Shown here: positions 1-7,573 of the stretch, one piece after another
Numbering within the stretch: position 1 is the stretch's first letter
Layout: every line of letters begins with the position of its first letter
Assembly (NCBI GenBank): GCA_944386545.1
Contig: CALXBK010000011.1
Location: forward strand, 1-47,854
Direction of reading: 5' to 3'
DNA length: 47,854 nt
Source: an uncultured Ruminiclostridium sp.
GTDB lineage: Bacteria; Bacillota; Clostridia; Oscillospirales; Ruminococcaceae
Made by a program: the position numbers and the translations under genes
Notes under the pieces: model-generated
What the model was told of the DNA's origin: nothing
Databases searched by the model: none
What the model saw: the letters and a program-made list of their open reading frames with translations, nothing else

Positions 1-93
1 AACTTCCTGCTCATGCACGCAATGGGACCGAACGTTGCGGGCGTTATCGGCTCTGCGGTTGCCGCAGGCGTATTGCTTAACATTTTCCAGTAA
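1..93 (+). CDS. oadB: Na+-translocating decarboxylase beta subunit, C-terminal end (partial)
   Basis: The window opens inside a reading frame whose last 30 residues include [20 protein letters not shown] and end at a TAA. This is the typical C-terminus of the beta subunit of biotin-dependent sodium-pumping decarboxylases (oxaloacetate, glutaconyl-CoA or methylmalonyl-CoA), the integral membrane part that couples decarboxylation of carboxybiotin to Na+ export. Only the last helix is visible, so the substrate class (oadB, gcdB or mmdB) cannot be decided. An intrinsic terminator follows, so this is the end of its operon. Confidence 0.8.
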   Translation, partial: NFLLMHAMGPNVAGVIGSAVAAGVLLNIFQ

Positions 94-122
94 TGCCGCA
101 GGCGTATTGCTTAACATTTTCC
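60..122. repeat. 29-bp direct duplication at gene end
   Basis: The 29 bases at 60-88, which encode the last residues of the decarboxylase subunit, recur exactly at 94-122 just after the stop codon. The period is 34 bp. The second copy is non-coding and leads into the terminator. It looks like a recent tandem slippage duplication. Confidence 0.9.
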
Positions 123-137
123 GATAAAATAAATTTG

Positions 138-165
138 CTCCCCTGTTAAAGCAGGGGAGTTTTTA
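138..165 (+). terminator. Intrinsic terminator of the decarboxylase gene
   Basis: An 8-bp perfect stem, CTCCCCTG (138-145) with CAGGGGAG (152-159), has a 6-nt loop and is followed by a T run at 160-164. It lies about 45 nt after the stop codon on the plus strand. Confidence 0.9.
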
Positions 166-167
166 TT

Positions 168-213
168 CAATAAGGGGCTTGTCCCGTCATTCAACGTGGC
201 AAGCCCCTTATTG
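168..213. repeat. 14-bp perfect inverted repeat
   Basis: CAATAAGGGGCTTG (168-181) is exactly complementary to CAAGCCCCTTATTG (200-213), with an 18-nt loop. It sits between two terminators of convergent genes. A 14-base part of one arm (AGCCCCTTATTGAA) recurs at 41585-41598 beside another palindrome-rich junction. The role is unknown; it could be a small dispersed repeat or an extra terminator stem. Confidence 0.6.
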
Positions 214-215
214 AA

Positions 216-249
216 AAAGCTCTCCATGGTAAACAGACAGGAGAGCTTT
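216..249 (-). terminator. Intrinsic terminator of spoIIE
   Basis: The arms AAAGCTCTCC (216-225) and GGAGAGCTTT (240-249) pair perfectly over 10 bp. On the minus strand they are followed by a short T run, 5 nt after the spoIIE stop codon. Confidence 0.8.
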
Positions 250-253
250 AATT

Positions 254-2527
254 TTATCTGCTTAGTTGCATTGCGATAACGGAAATATCGTCGCTTTTAC
301 CATCGCCCGCATAAAACTTTGCCGTTTGTGCAACAGTTTTTGAAAATTCCTTTAAATCCGTTACGGGCTTATCCATTTCGCGGTACAGCCATTTTTCGTT
401 AAGCTCCGCACCATCGCTTGTCATAACAATAATATCGCGGTTGCCCACGGTAAAGCACCGACGGTCATAGACGGGATAATCCCTGCACCCCATAGGAAGT
501 CCCTTGCAGGAAAGCTTTGCGAATTTCCTGCCGCACTTTATATAGGTGTTTGCGCTTCCTGCCTTGTAGATGCAGGTTTCGCCGCTGTATAAATCAATAC
601 TGCATATTTCAAGAGTAGCAAAGCTCTCATCGCTTGATTTTAAGGAAACAGAGGTGTTTATTATTCCGAGCGCCGCTTCTATGCCTATCCCTGCCTTTAA
701 CAGCCTAATCAGCATACCGCAGGCAAAGGAAGAATCCACCCTTGCTCTCGCACCGCTTCCCATGCCGTCCGACAGCACTATATACGCCACTCCCTTGCTG
801 TTTATAAAGCTCTCACAGTAGTCGCCGCAAACAGTTCCTTCATTCTTGCTTATCTGACTTATCTCTATATTAAGGCAGTAGGTGGTTTTTGAAAACATAC
901 TCAGCTTATAGCTGTCGTTTATCTTTGAAATAACGGGAAGCTCAAATCTCTGTCCCAAGGCATAGCCCATTGCCTCGCAGATTTCTTCGCGTGAAGCGTA
1001 AAAGCCCTTTTCGCTGTACGCTTCAAGCGACATTCCCGCACCCTCTCTTACGTCAACGCAGACAGCGCTCACATCCTCGCAGCCAAGCCTTAAAAGCACG
1101 CTGTGGGCGGTTTTGTTAAGCTCGCTGTTTACTTCTCCCCCGTCTGCGTCTTCACCGAAGCTGTCCAGCATCTGCTCAGCGCAGGAAAGCTGTGCGCTTA
1201 ATATTTCCCTCATGCGTGAGATACGGCGGCGTTCATTTTCAGCCGAGGTGTACGCTTCAAAAAGCGTTGTCAGCTTGTCGCACAGCTCACGCTTCTGAGG
1301 GCATCTGTCGTAAAGCGGCTGAGAAAACATCTGCCCGTCCAGTCTTTCGCCTGATTTAAGCCTTGTGACAAGAGTTGAAAACTGCTTTGTGCTGTCGCCG
1401 TATTCCTTGCCCCAGCATTGCATATTATACCTGCACCGTCTGCATATCTTATCGCAGGCGGTATTGCTAACCCAGCTTATATCCCGCTTTTTTTCGAGCT
1501 TATCCGCAGTCAGTCCCAGAGTCCTTCGCACATCAAGAATTGCCCCCTTTGCAAACTGAAGCCGCTTTTTAAAAAGAGCTTTTACATCAGCCTCACTTTG
1601 GCTTATTTTTTCATAATCTGCGTTGTCGTTTGTAATAAAAGCCGGCATAAGCATAAACACCGCGCTTCCCATAAAGGCGTTTGCGATTAACGCAAGCCCC
1701 GAATTATCGGTAACGGTAAGAGCCGTGCAAAGGGTAAACACAAGGATAAAAGCCCCTGCACAGCTGAATTTTCTGCTTTGATGAAAGGTTCCCGCAACAG
1801 CCGCGCCGACAGGGAGCGACATACAAAGAGCATACAGCTCACCGACATTTAAAGCTACCCCGAAAGCTAACGCCGAAGCGCATATTGCCGCCTTGCCGCT
1901 TTGATACCTCATTGCCGCAAGTAATGAAACACAGCAGGAGAAAATAACGCCGATATTGAATATTCCTATGCTATACGAGGACAACACCGAAGAAGCTATA
2001 ACTCCCGCCGTTATAACCGAAGCCATGCCCACTGTATCCGAGGACAGCGTCAGCGACACAAGCTCACGCTTGCGGTACATACTCCTCAGCCTCAGCATTA
2101 CAAAGGCTCCGCCGCCCGCCATTACACCGAGGGCAACACAGCTCAGCAGCTCGCTTACCGAATGTGAGGTCATTGCGGTTGCAAATAGCGTTGCCGTTCC
2201 CGCAGTTACAGCGCTTACCGTATTCGCGATACGGCTTTGGCTTCTTGACGCTATCAGCCGCACCGCAACGGTTGCCATCAGCGCAGAGCATACCGTAACA
2301 CAATTTTCAAAATCTCCCGTAAAAAAATAACCCGCAACGCTTCCCAAAAAGGCGCTTACGCAGTCAATACCGCTCATTGCCGCGGTAAAGGACGCACAAA
2401 ACGGAGAGGGCTTTCCTAATATTCTCGTCATAGATATTATCAGCGCAATAACCGCAACGGCGATATGCCTTATTACACTTTGCGGCGAAGCGGCTTGCTT
2501 CAGCTTGGTTACAGCTTCCCTTTGCAT
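254..2527 (-). CDS. spoIIE: Stage II sporulation protein E (PP2C phosphatase)
   Basis: SpoIIE is the membrane phosphatase that dephosphorylates SpoIIAA, so sigma-F becomes active in the forespore; it also associates with the polar septum. The 757-residue protein has the family architecture. An N-terminal half of about ten hydrophobic segments (roughly residues 15-300) is followed by a charged regulatory region with a Cys cluster near 365-375 (CDKICRRCRYNMQC). The C-terminal PP2C domain has metal-binding Asp motifs SDGMGSG (about 585), MTSDGAEL (about 700) and DDISVIAM near the end. The length is close to that of characterised SpoIIE (about 830). It is monocistronic, with its own Spo0A-like promoter upstream and a terminator downstream. 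Confidence 0.95.
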   Translation of the reverse strand: MQREAVTKLKQAASPQSVIRHIAVAVIALIISMTRILGKPSPFCASFTAAMSGIDCVSAFLGSVAGYFFTGDFENCVTVCSALMATVAVRLIASRSQSRIANTVSAVTAGTATLFATAMTSHSVSELLSCVALGVMAGGGAFVMLRLRSMYRKRELVSLTLSSDTVGMASVITAGVIASSVLSSYSIGIFNIGVIFSCCVSLLAAMRYQSGKAAICASALAFGVALNVGELYALCMSLPVGAAVAGTFHQSRKFSCAGAFILVFTLCTALTVTDNSGLALIANAFMGSAVFMLMPAFITNDNADYEKISQSEADVKALFKKRLQFAKGAILDVRRTLGLTADKLEKKRDISWVSNTACDKICRRCRYNMQCWGKEYGDSTKQFSTLVTRLKSGERLDGQMFSQPLYDRCPQKRELCDKLTTLFEAYTSAENERRRISRMREILSAQLSCAEQMLDSFGEDADGGEVNSELNKTAHSVLLRLGCEDVSAVCVDVREGAGMSLEAYSEKGFYASREEICEAMGYALGQRFELPVISKINDSYKLSMFSKTTYCLNIEISQISKNEGTVCGDYCESFINSKGVAYIVLSDGMGSGARARVDSSFACGMLIRLLKAGIGIEAALGIINTSVSLKSSDESFATLEICSIDLYSGETCIYKAGSANTYIKCGRKFAKLSCKGLPMGCRDYPVYDRRCFTVGNRDIIVMTSDGAELNEKWLYREMDKPVTDLKEFSKTVAQTAKFYAGDGKSDDISVIAMQLSR

Positions 2528-2588
2528 TTTTAACAGTCCTTTCTTTTCCTAAAACAAAACGGCGTACAGCGGGTAATCCTTTTTACCT

Positions 2589-2622
2589 ATTGTACACCGA
2601 GCAAAGGCTGTATTTTGTCAAA
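2589..2622 (-). promoter_or_regulatory. spoIIE promoter with 0A box and 21-bp spacer
   Basis: On the minus strand TTGACA (2616-2621) and TACAAT (2589-2594) are separated by 21 bp, too long for ordinary sigma-A use. TTTGTCAAA (2614-2622, plus strand) matches the Spo0A box TTTGTCRAA and overlaps the -35. Spo0A~P-activated sigma-A promoters of B. subtilis spoIIE and spoIIG have the same unusual 21-22 bp spacing, so the mode of control is probably conserved. Confidence 0.75.
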
Positions 2623-2658
2623 AGAAAGACTGAAAAATTTTTCTGCCGACCGAATAAG

Positions 2659-3522
2659 CTATGATTTTTTATATTGAGCTATAATCCGATAAAGTGCTTC
2701 AAAATCCTGCATGGAAAGCTCCTCTGCGCGGGCGGTCGGGATTATGCCGTTTTCGGACATTTTTTCGCAAAGCACCGCCTTGGGAATTTTAAAATACGCC
2801 GATACGGGATTTGCAAGCTGTTTTCTGCGCTGAGCAAAGGATTGCTTTATCACTTCAAAGAAAAGCGGCTCATTATCTGCCCTGAAGGGCGGCTCGTCAT
2901 AGCGTTCAAGGCTGATAACGGCGCTGTCCACATTTGGGGCGGGCATAAACGAGCCTCTGTTCACTCTGAAAAGCTTTTTCGGCTTTGCGTAATAATTCAC
3001 CGCCGCCGTCACTGCGCCGCATTCTCTGCTTCCTACCTTTGCACATATTCTGTCCGCCGCTTCAAGCTGCACCATTACGGTTATGGACTTTATCGGGAGC
3101 TTTTCCTCAAGCAGCTTCATAATGACGGGCGAGGTGATGTAATACGGCAGGTTTGCACATACTATCACTTCCATACCCGAAAAATGCTCCTCTATCAGCT
3201 TTTTAAGGTCGGTTTCCATAACATCGGCAAATATCACCTCGGTGTTATTGCAGTCGGCAAGGGTTTCGTCAAGTATCGGCTTTAAGGTTTTGTCTATCTC
3301 TATTGCCACAACCTTTTTACAGCGTGCGGAAAGCTCTCTTGTAAGCACGCCGATACCCGTGCCTATCTCGATTGCGCCGACATTCTCACCCGCACCGCCA
3401 AGCTGCGCTATTTTCGGGCAGACCGAGGGATTTATGAGAAAGTTCTGTCCGAGCGACTTTGTAAAGGAAAAGCCGTGCTTCTCAAACAGAGTTTTTATGG
3501 TGGAAATATCCGTCAGCTTCAT
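2659..3522 (-). CDS. rsmA: 16S rRNA (adenine1518/1519-N6)-dimethyltransferase
   Basis: RsmA (KsgA) dimethylates two adjacent adenines in helix 45 of 16S rRNA using SAM, a late 30S assembly step. The 287-residue protein has the N-terminal SLGQNFL motif (residues 23-29), SAM motif I IEIGTGIG (51-58), the acidic IEID strand end, and catalytic motif NLPYY (124-128). Length is typical. The start codon directly abuts the radA stop codon (no gap), and a purine-rich SD lies inside the radA 3' end, so translation is probably coupled. Confidence 0.95.
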   Translation of the reverse strand: MKLTDISTIKTLFEKHGFSFTKSLGQNFLINPSVCPKIAQLGGAGENVGAIEIGTGIGVLTRELSARCKKVVAIEIDKTLKPILDETLADCNNTEVIFADVMETDLKKLIEEHFSGMEVIVCANLPYYITSPVIMKLLEEKLPIKSITVMVQLEAADRICAKVGSRECGAVTAAVNYYAKPKKLFRVNRGSFMPAPNVDSAVISLERYDEPPFRADNEPLFFEVIKQSFAQRRKQLANPVSAYFKIPKAVLCEKMSENGIIPTARAEELSMQDFEALYRIIAQYKKS

Positions 3523-4908
3523 TTATTCCTCTTCTTTATCCTTTCCGAGCATTTCCAGCACCTTAAACGCCTGTCTTAGGTTTGACGCACCGTAAATGCT
3601 TATTCCGTATTTTTCGGATTTATCTAAATTCTTAAGCGACGCCTTAGGAACAATGCACTTTGTAAAGCCCATTCGTTCTGCCTCTCTTACACGCTCTCTT
3701 ATATACGATACGGCTCTTATCTCACCGCCGAGCCCTACCTCTCCGAATACCGCCACATCGTCCCCTATCGGCTTATCGCATAGTCCCGAAAAAAGGGCAA
3801 GCGCTATGGCAAGGTCGCTTGCAGGCTCGTCTATTTTAAGTCCGCCTATCACGTTTATATACACATCAAAGCCGCCGAAGCTGTACCCCGTGCGCTTTTC
3901 AAGCACGGCAAGCAAAACGCACAGCCTGTTGTAATCAAAGCCCTCGGACATTCTGCGCGGTGAAGTGAACGCCGTCTTTGAAACAAGCGCCTGCACCTCT
4001 GCCAATACAGGACGCGTACCCTCGATAGTGCAAAGCACAGATATTCCGCTTACGCCCGCAGGTCTGCCCGTGAGCAGCATTGCCGAGGGGTTTTGTACTT
4101 CAGCAAGTCCCTTATCCTGCATTTCAAACACGCCTATCTCGTTTGTTGAGCCGAAACGGTTTTTAGCCGCACGCAGTATGCGGTAGCTAAGCTGCTTGTC
4201 GCCCTCAAAGTACAGCACGGTATCAACGATATGCTCAAGCACCTTTGGTCCTGCAATACCTCCGTCCTTGTTGACGTGACCGACAAGAAAGATTGATATA
4301 TCCATGCTCTTTGCCGCTTGCATAAAGCTCTGGGTACATTCTCTTACCTGTACAAGACTGCCGGGCGCTGACTGAATCTCGGAAAGCTGCATCGTCTGAA
4401 TAGAGTCGATTATCACCACATCCGGCTTATGCTCATTTATACCCTGTATAATAACGTCGCAGTCGGTGCAGGAGCTGATATAAAGTCCCTTTGAGTCAAC
4501 CGACAGCCTTTGCGCCCTGAGCTTTATCTGCCTTTCGCTTTCCTCGCCCGATATGTAAAGCACGGATTTATCCTTTCCGAGCGAGCCGCAGATTTGCAAA
4601 AGCAGCGTTGACTTGCCTATGCCGGGATCGCCGCCGAGCAGTACAAGCGAGCCTTTTACAAGTCCGCCGCCCAGCACCCTGTCAAGCTCGGACATTCCCG
4701 TTTGATAGCGGGTTTCGTCCTCAAAGTCAAGTGAAGCAATACTGCTGACAGACAGCCTTCCCGCCGTATTTACAACACTATGGCTTTTGGGCTGTATCAG
4801 CGTTTCCTCAAGCGTGTTCCATGCCCCGCAGGAGTTACAGCGTCCCGCCCATTTTGGGTACTGCTGTCCGCACTCACTGCATATATAAACCGATTTTGTC
4901 TTTGCCAT
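3523..4908 (-). CDS. radA: DNA repair protein RadA
   Basis: RadA (Sms) is a RecA-like ATPase and branch-migration helicase acting in recombinational repair and transformation. From the ATG at 4908 it has 461 residues: a C4 zinc finger (C10, C13, C24, C27), Walker A GGDPGIGKST (92-101), the RadA-specific KNRFG motif, and a C-terminal Lon-protease-like domain (motif FGEVGLGGEIR). The frame is open 55 codons further upstream, but AAGGAAG just before 4908 and the conserved MAKTKSVYICSECG start decide for 4908. It sits between cwlD and rsmA, probably in one transcript. Confidence 0.95.
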   Translation of the reverse strand: MAKTKSVYICSECGQQYPKWAGRCNSCGAWNTLEETLIQPKSHSVVNTAGRLSVSSIASLDFEDETRYQTGMSELDRVLGGGLVKGSLVLLGGDPGIGKSTLLLQICGSLGKDKSVLYISGEESERQIKLRAQRLSVDSKGLYISSCTDCDVIIQGINEHKPDVVIIDSIQTMQLSEIQSAPGSLVQVRECTQSFMQAAKSMDISIFLVGHVNKDGGIAGPKVLEHIVDTVLYFEGDKQLSYRILRAAKNRFGSTNEIGVFEMQDKGLAEVQNPSAMLLTGRPAGVSGISVLCTIEGTRPVLAEVQALVSKTAFTSPRRMSEGFDYNRLCVLLAVLEKRTGYSFGGFDVYINVIGGLKIDEPASDLAIALALFSGLCDKPIGDDVAVFGEVGLGGEIRAVSYIRERVREAERMGFTKCIVPKASLKNLDKSEKYGISIYGASNLRQAFKVLEMLGKDKEEE

Positions 4909-4934
4909 TTTGACTTCCTTTCGTTTGCAGGCGG

Positions 4935-5684
4935 TTATACTATACCGTCGCCGCTTTCGTTTATCGTCTGCAAATACCGCACTATTCCGTTGTAAATGAT
5001 AAACGCCGTTTTGCGCTGATATTCCTTGGAGGATAAATTTGCGGCGTCGTCGGGATTTGACAGAAAGCCGCATTCTATCAGCGCGGCGGGTACCTTTGTA
5101 TCCTTGAAAAGATACAGCTCGTCGCCCGACAGCTTAATCTGCCTGTCGTTTTGGGGCTGTATCACCTTGAAATTATCCTGCATTATCTGCGCTAAGAGCT
5201 TATTGTCGGGATTGTTTTCATTGTAGAAAATCTGCGCTCCGAAATACTCCGGCTGTGTGAATTTATTCTGATGAACGGATATGAAAATGCAGTCGCCGCT
5301 GTTTTTGATTATTTCAAGGCGGTTTTCCATATCCGAAACCTTCTGATTGCGTATGCCCTCAACTCCTGCGTCATGTATCGAGGTATCAGTATCACGGGTA
5401 AGCACAACGTTAAAGCCCGACAAGGTCAGCATATCCCGTAAATCCTTTACAATAGCGAGATTGATGTCCTTTTCAAGCTCGCCGTTTACTCCCACAGCGC
5501 CGCTGTCAAGGCCGCCGTGTCCCGCGTCAAGCACAATTGTTTTCCTTTCGGTAACGCCCGATGAGGAGGCACGCACGCTTACTCCCGAATAATCCGCCGT
5601 TACCGCTATTGCTGTAAAACAGCCCAGCAGTATAAGCAAGGCGGGAATTTTATTTTTCAGCCTTTTCAATGTAAATCGTTTCAT
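4935..5684 (-). CDS. cwlD: Germination-specific N-acetylmuramoyl-L-alanine amidase CwlD
   Basis: This is an Amidase_3 zinc hydrolase that cleaves the stem peptide from muramic acid. CwlD does this in spore cortex so that muramic delta-lactam can form, a requirement for germination enzymes. The 249-residue protein has an N-terminal membrane anchor/signal segment (about 12-30), then the zinc ligands H56 (LDAGHGG), E69 (GELEKD) and H138 (SVHQNKF) and catalytic E204 (LIECGFLSN). The compact size, lack of binding repeats and sporulation-type upstream promoter favour CwlD over a vegetative autolysin. radA starts 26 nt after its stop codon. Confidence 0.85.
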   Translation of the reverse strand: MKRFTLKRLKNKIPALLILLGCFTAIAVTADYSGVSVRASSSGVTERKTIVLDAGHGGLDSGAVGVNGELEKDINLAIVKDLRDMLTLSGFNVVLTRDTDTSIHDAGVEGIRNQKVSDMENRLEIIKNSGDCIFISVHQNKFTQPEYFGAQIFYNENNPDNKLLAQIMQDNFKVIQPQNDRQIKLSGDELYLFKDTKVPAALIECGFLSNPDDAANLSSKEYQRKTAFIIYNGIVRYLQTINESGDGIV

Positions 5685-5711
5685 ATTATCAGCACCTTTC
5701 GGTTTTTTTAC

Positions 5712-5741
5712 ATAATATGAAACAAGCCGTGCTTTTATTCA
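5712..5741 (-). promoter_or_regulatory. Candidate sigma-E/sigma-G type promoter of cwlD
   Basis: Minus strand TGAATA (5736-5741), a 16-bp spacer, then CATATTAT (5712-5719). This matches the mother-cell/forespore pattern (ATA -35, CATA-type -10) better than sigma-A. It lies about 28 bp from the cwlD start, as expected for a sporulation-controlled amidase. Confidence 0.5.
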
Positions 5742-5759
5742 CTATAAGAACAGGCTTTA

Positions 5760-5788
5760 TTGACAAATGTAAACGCTTGTGATAGAAT
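5760..5788 (+). promoter_or_regulatory. Sigma-A promoter of the PHP gene
   Basis: TTGACA (5760-5765), 17-bp spacer, TAGAAT (5783-5788), followed after about 30 nt by the SD TAAGGAG and the ATG at 5820. Confidence 0.85.
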
Positions 5789-5819
5789 AATTTCACACAA
5801 CGCGGTAAGGAGATTGATT

Positions 5820-6506
5820 ATGTATAAATATGAAACGCACGCTCACACGAAGCAAGGCAGTCATTGCAGCATGATAGACGCCGCAGAGCTTGCGGAATTT
5901 TATAAATCCAAGGGATATGACGGATTATTTATAACCGATCACTTTTTCAACGGCAACACCGCCGTACCCGACAATCTGCCGTGGGAAGAACGTGTAGAGC
6001 TGTTCTGCAAGGGGTATGAAAAAGCCAAAAAGCGCGGAGATGAAATCGGGCTTGATGTGTTTTTCGGCTGGGAGTCAAGCTTTTGGGGACCTGATATATT
6101 AGTGTACGGGCTTGATAAGCAGTGGCTTTTAACGCATCCCGACGTCATGAAAAAGACCGATATACGTCAGTTTATAAGCTATATTCACCTTATGGGCGGG
6201 ATTGCGGTGCAAGCACACCCGTTTAGGGAAGCACCCTATATAGACAGATTTATTTTACTGCCGGATTATTGCGACGGGGTTGAAGTCATCAACTCCCACA
6301 ATTCGGATACCGCAAATGAGATGGCTGAGTTTTACGCCGAAAAGTACACTCTGCCCGCCGTGGCGGGAAGCGACAATCACGTCGGTGAAAGCGAGCGCCT
6401 ATCGGGTATAATTACCGAGGAGAGAATAAAAGACAGTCTGCACTACGGCGAAATACTCAAGAGCGGCAGATTTAAAATCTTTGACGAGCATTATAAGCTT
6501 AGCTGA
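5820..6506 (+). CDS. PHP-domain phosphoesterase
   Basis: PHP proteins are trinuclear metal phosphoesterases of the polymerase/histidinol phosphatase superfamily. From the ATG at 5820 the protein has 228 residues. Metal-ligand motifs are ETHAHTKQGSHCS (H7, H9), ITDHFF (D40, H41), QAHPFRE and the C-terminal AGSDNH. The frame opens 20 codons earlier, but that part overlaps the promoter; the SD TAAGGAG fixes the start at 5820. The substrate is unknown; 3',5'-nucleotide phosphatase or histidinol phosphatase-like activities are possible. It is an isolated plus-strand gene ending in a terminator shared with the convergent small gene. Confidence 0.85.
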   Translation: MYKYETHAHTKQGSHCSMIDAAELAEFYKSKGYDGLFITDHFFNGNTAVPDNLPWEERVELFCKGYEKAKKRGDEIGLDVFFGWESSFWGPDILVYGLDKQWLLTHPDVMKKTDIRQFISYIHLMGGIAVQAHPFREAPYIDRFILLPDYCDGVEVINSHNSDTANEMAEFYAEKYTLPAVAGSDNHVGESERLSGIITEERIKDSLHYGEILKSGRFKIFDEHYKLS

Positions 6507-6555
6507 CTCTCTGCTAATTCTATCATAATTTCAGATTATAGTCAAGAAAATGCTA

Positions 6556-6585
6556 AAAGGGTGGGAACGCAAATTCCCACCCTTT
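6556..6585. terminator. Bidirectional terminator between convergent genes
   Basis: A perfect 12-bp stem, AAAGGGTGGGAA (6556-6567) with TTCCCACCCTTT (6574-6585), has a 6-nt loop and A/T flanks on both sides. It ends the PHP gene (+) and the small minus-strand gene that stops at 6590. Confidence 0.85.
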
Positions 6586-6589
6586 AAAT

Positions 6590-6763
6590 TTACATCTGAA
6601 GCGAGTCAATTACCGCTCCTACCGCCTTTATCGCCTTGCCCGTGGCCTTCTTTACCACATGGGTTTTGGTGGCGGTCATGGCTCTTGCCGCCGCAAAGGT
6701 AAGTCCGCCCGCAACCATAGCTGCGGCAACGCATTTCATATTTGAAGCTGTTTTCTTGCTCAT
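6590..6763 (-). CDS. Small 57-residue alanine-rich, basic protein
   Basis: A short frame runs from ATG at 6763 to TAA at 6590, with a good SD (GGAAAG) 6 nt before the start and a terminator directly after. The product begins MSKKTASNMKCVAAAMVAGG and has one hydrophobic Ala/Gly/Met segment (about 10-30), then a basic stretch (THVVKKATGKAIKAVGAV). It could be a single-pass membrane or membrane-associated peptide. I do not recognise a family. Start site, length and terminator support a real gene. Confidence 0.6.
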   Translation of the reverse strand: MSKKTASNMKCVAAAMVAGGLTFAAARAMTATKTHVVKKATGKAIKAVGAVIDSLQM

Positions 6764-6904
6764 ATTACTTTCCTTTCATTATCGGCATAAATTTTGCCGT
6801 ATGCATCATTTCCTGCTTGCAAAATTATAATTTGCCGTGAAAGAAAAAATATTACCTGAAAAATTTTACGAGAAAAATTGACGGAGCATTAAAATTTCGG
6901 AATT

Positions 6905-7573
6905 TCAGGCTTTTTGCGCAGTCTTTGAAAACACCGCAAAATCCGCCGATTTACAGCCGTATTTACTTACGGCTTCATACATTTCGGCAAGCGTTGCTCC
7001 CGTTGTCGTTACATCGTCAATAATAAGCAGTCTTTTGCCCTTTATATCCATGCCGCTTAATACTTCAAAGGTGTTTTTGAGATTATCCCGTCTTTGCGTC
7101 TTTGAAAGCTGTTTTTGCTGTTTTGTACGGCGAAGCTTTACTACTGCGTTTTCGGTCGGCACGCCGATAATCATACTCATCTCGCGGGCAATTTTTTCCG
7201 ACTGTGAAAAGCCTCTTTTAAGCTTATCGCCGCGGTACATCGGCACAGGGACAATAACGTCAAAATCCCTTGCCGCTTTGTATTTTGCAAGGCAGGCGCA
7301 AAGCGTGTATGCCATAAATCCGAGCTTTGAGCCGTCGCGGGAGTTTTTAGCTCCGTATACGATACGGCGGTTTTTGTCGTTGTATTCGCACACCCAAAAC
7401 AGCCTGCCGCCGCAAAATTCCTCGCAGCGGTTATCAGCCTTAAATGAAGCGGCACAGCCTTCGCAGATATAGTCCATAGCGCCGATTATGCGGGAGCAAA
7501 ATGGGCACCTGTTCGGAAAAAACAAATCCGCAAGCCTTCTTTTAAGCTCGTAAGAATTATTCTTCATTTCCAT
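6905..7573 (-). CDS. comFC: ComF-family phosphoribosyltransferase-like protein
   Basis: ComFC-type proteins have an N-terminal zinc ribbon and a PRTase fold, and are needed for DNA uptake during transformation in some Firmicutes. The 222-residue protein has CPFC (23-26) and CEGC (37-40) as the ribbon, the PVPMYRGDKLKRGFSQSE segment, and the PRPP-binding loop LLIIDDVTTTGATLAE (about 179-194). The start overlaps the upstream gene by 17 bp (ATG at 7573; an in-frame ATG at 7567 is possible), so the two are probably translationally coupled. The DNA-repair/uptake role is family knowledge, not shown here. Confidence 0.85.
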   Translation of the reverse strand: MEMKNNSYELKRRLADLFFPNRCPFCSRIIGAMDYICEGCAASFKADNRCEEFCGGRLFWVCEYNDKNRRIVYGAKNSRDGSKLGFMAYTLCACLAKYKAARDFDVIVPVPMYRGDKLKRGFSQSEKIAREMSMIIGVPTENAVVKLRRTKQQKQLSKTQRRDNLKNTFEVLSGMDIKGKRLLIIDDVTTTGATLAEMYEAVSKYGCKSADFAVFSKTAQKA

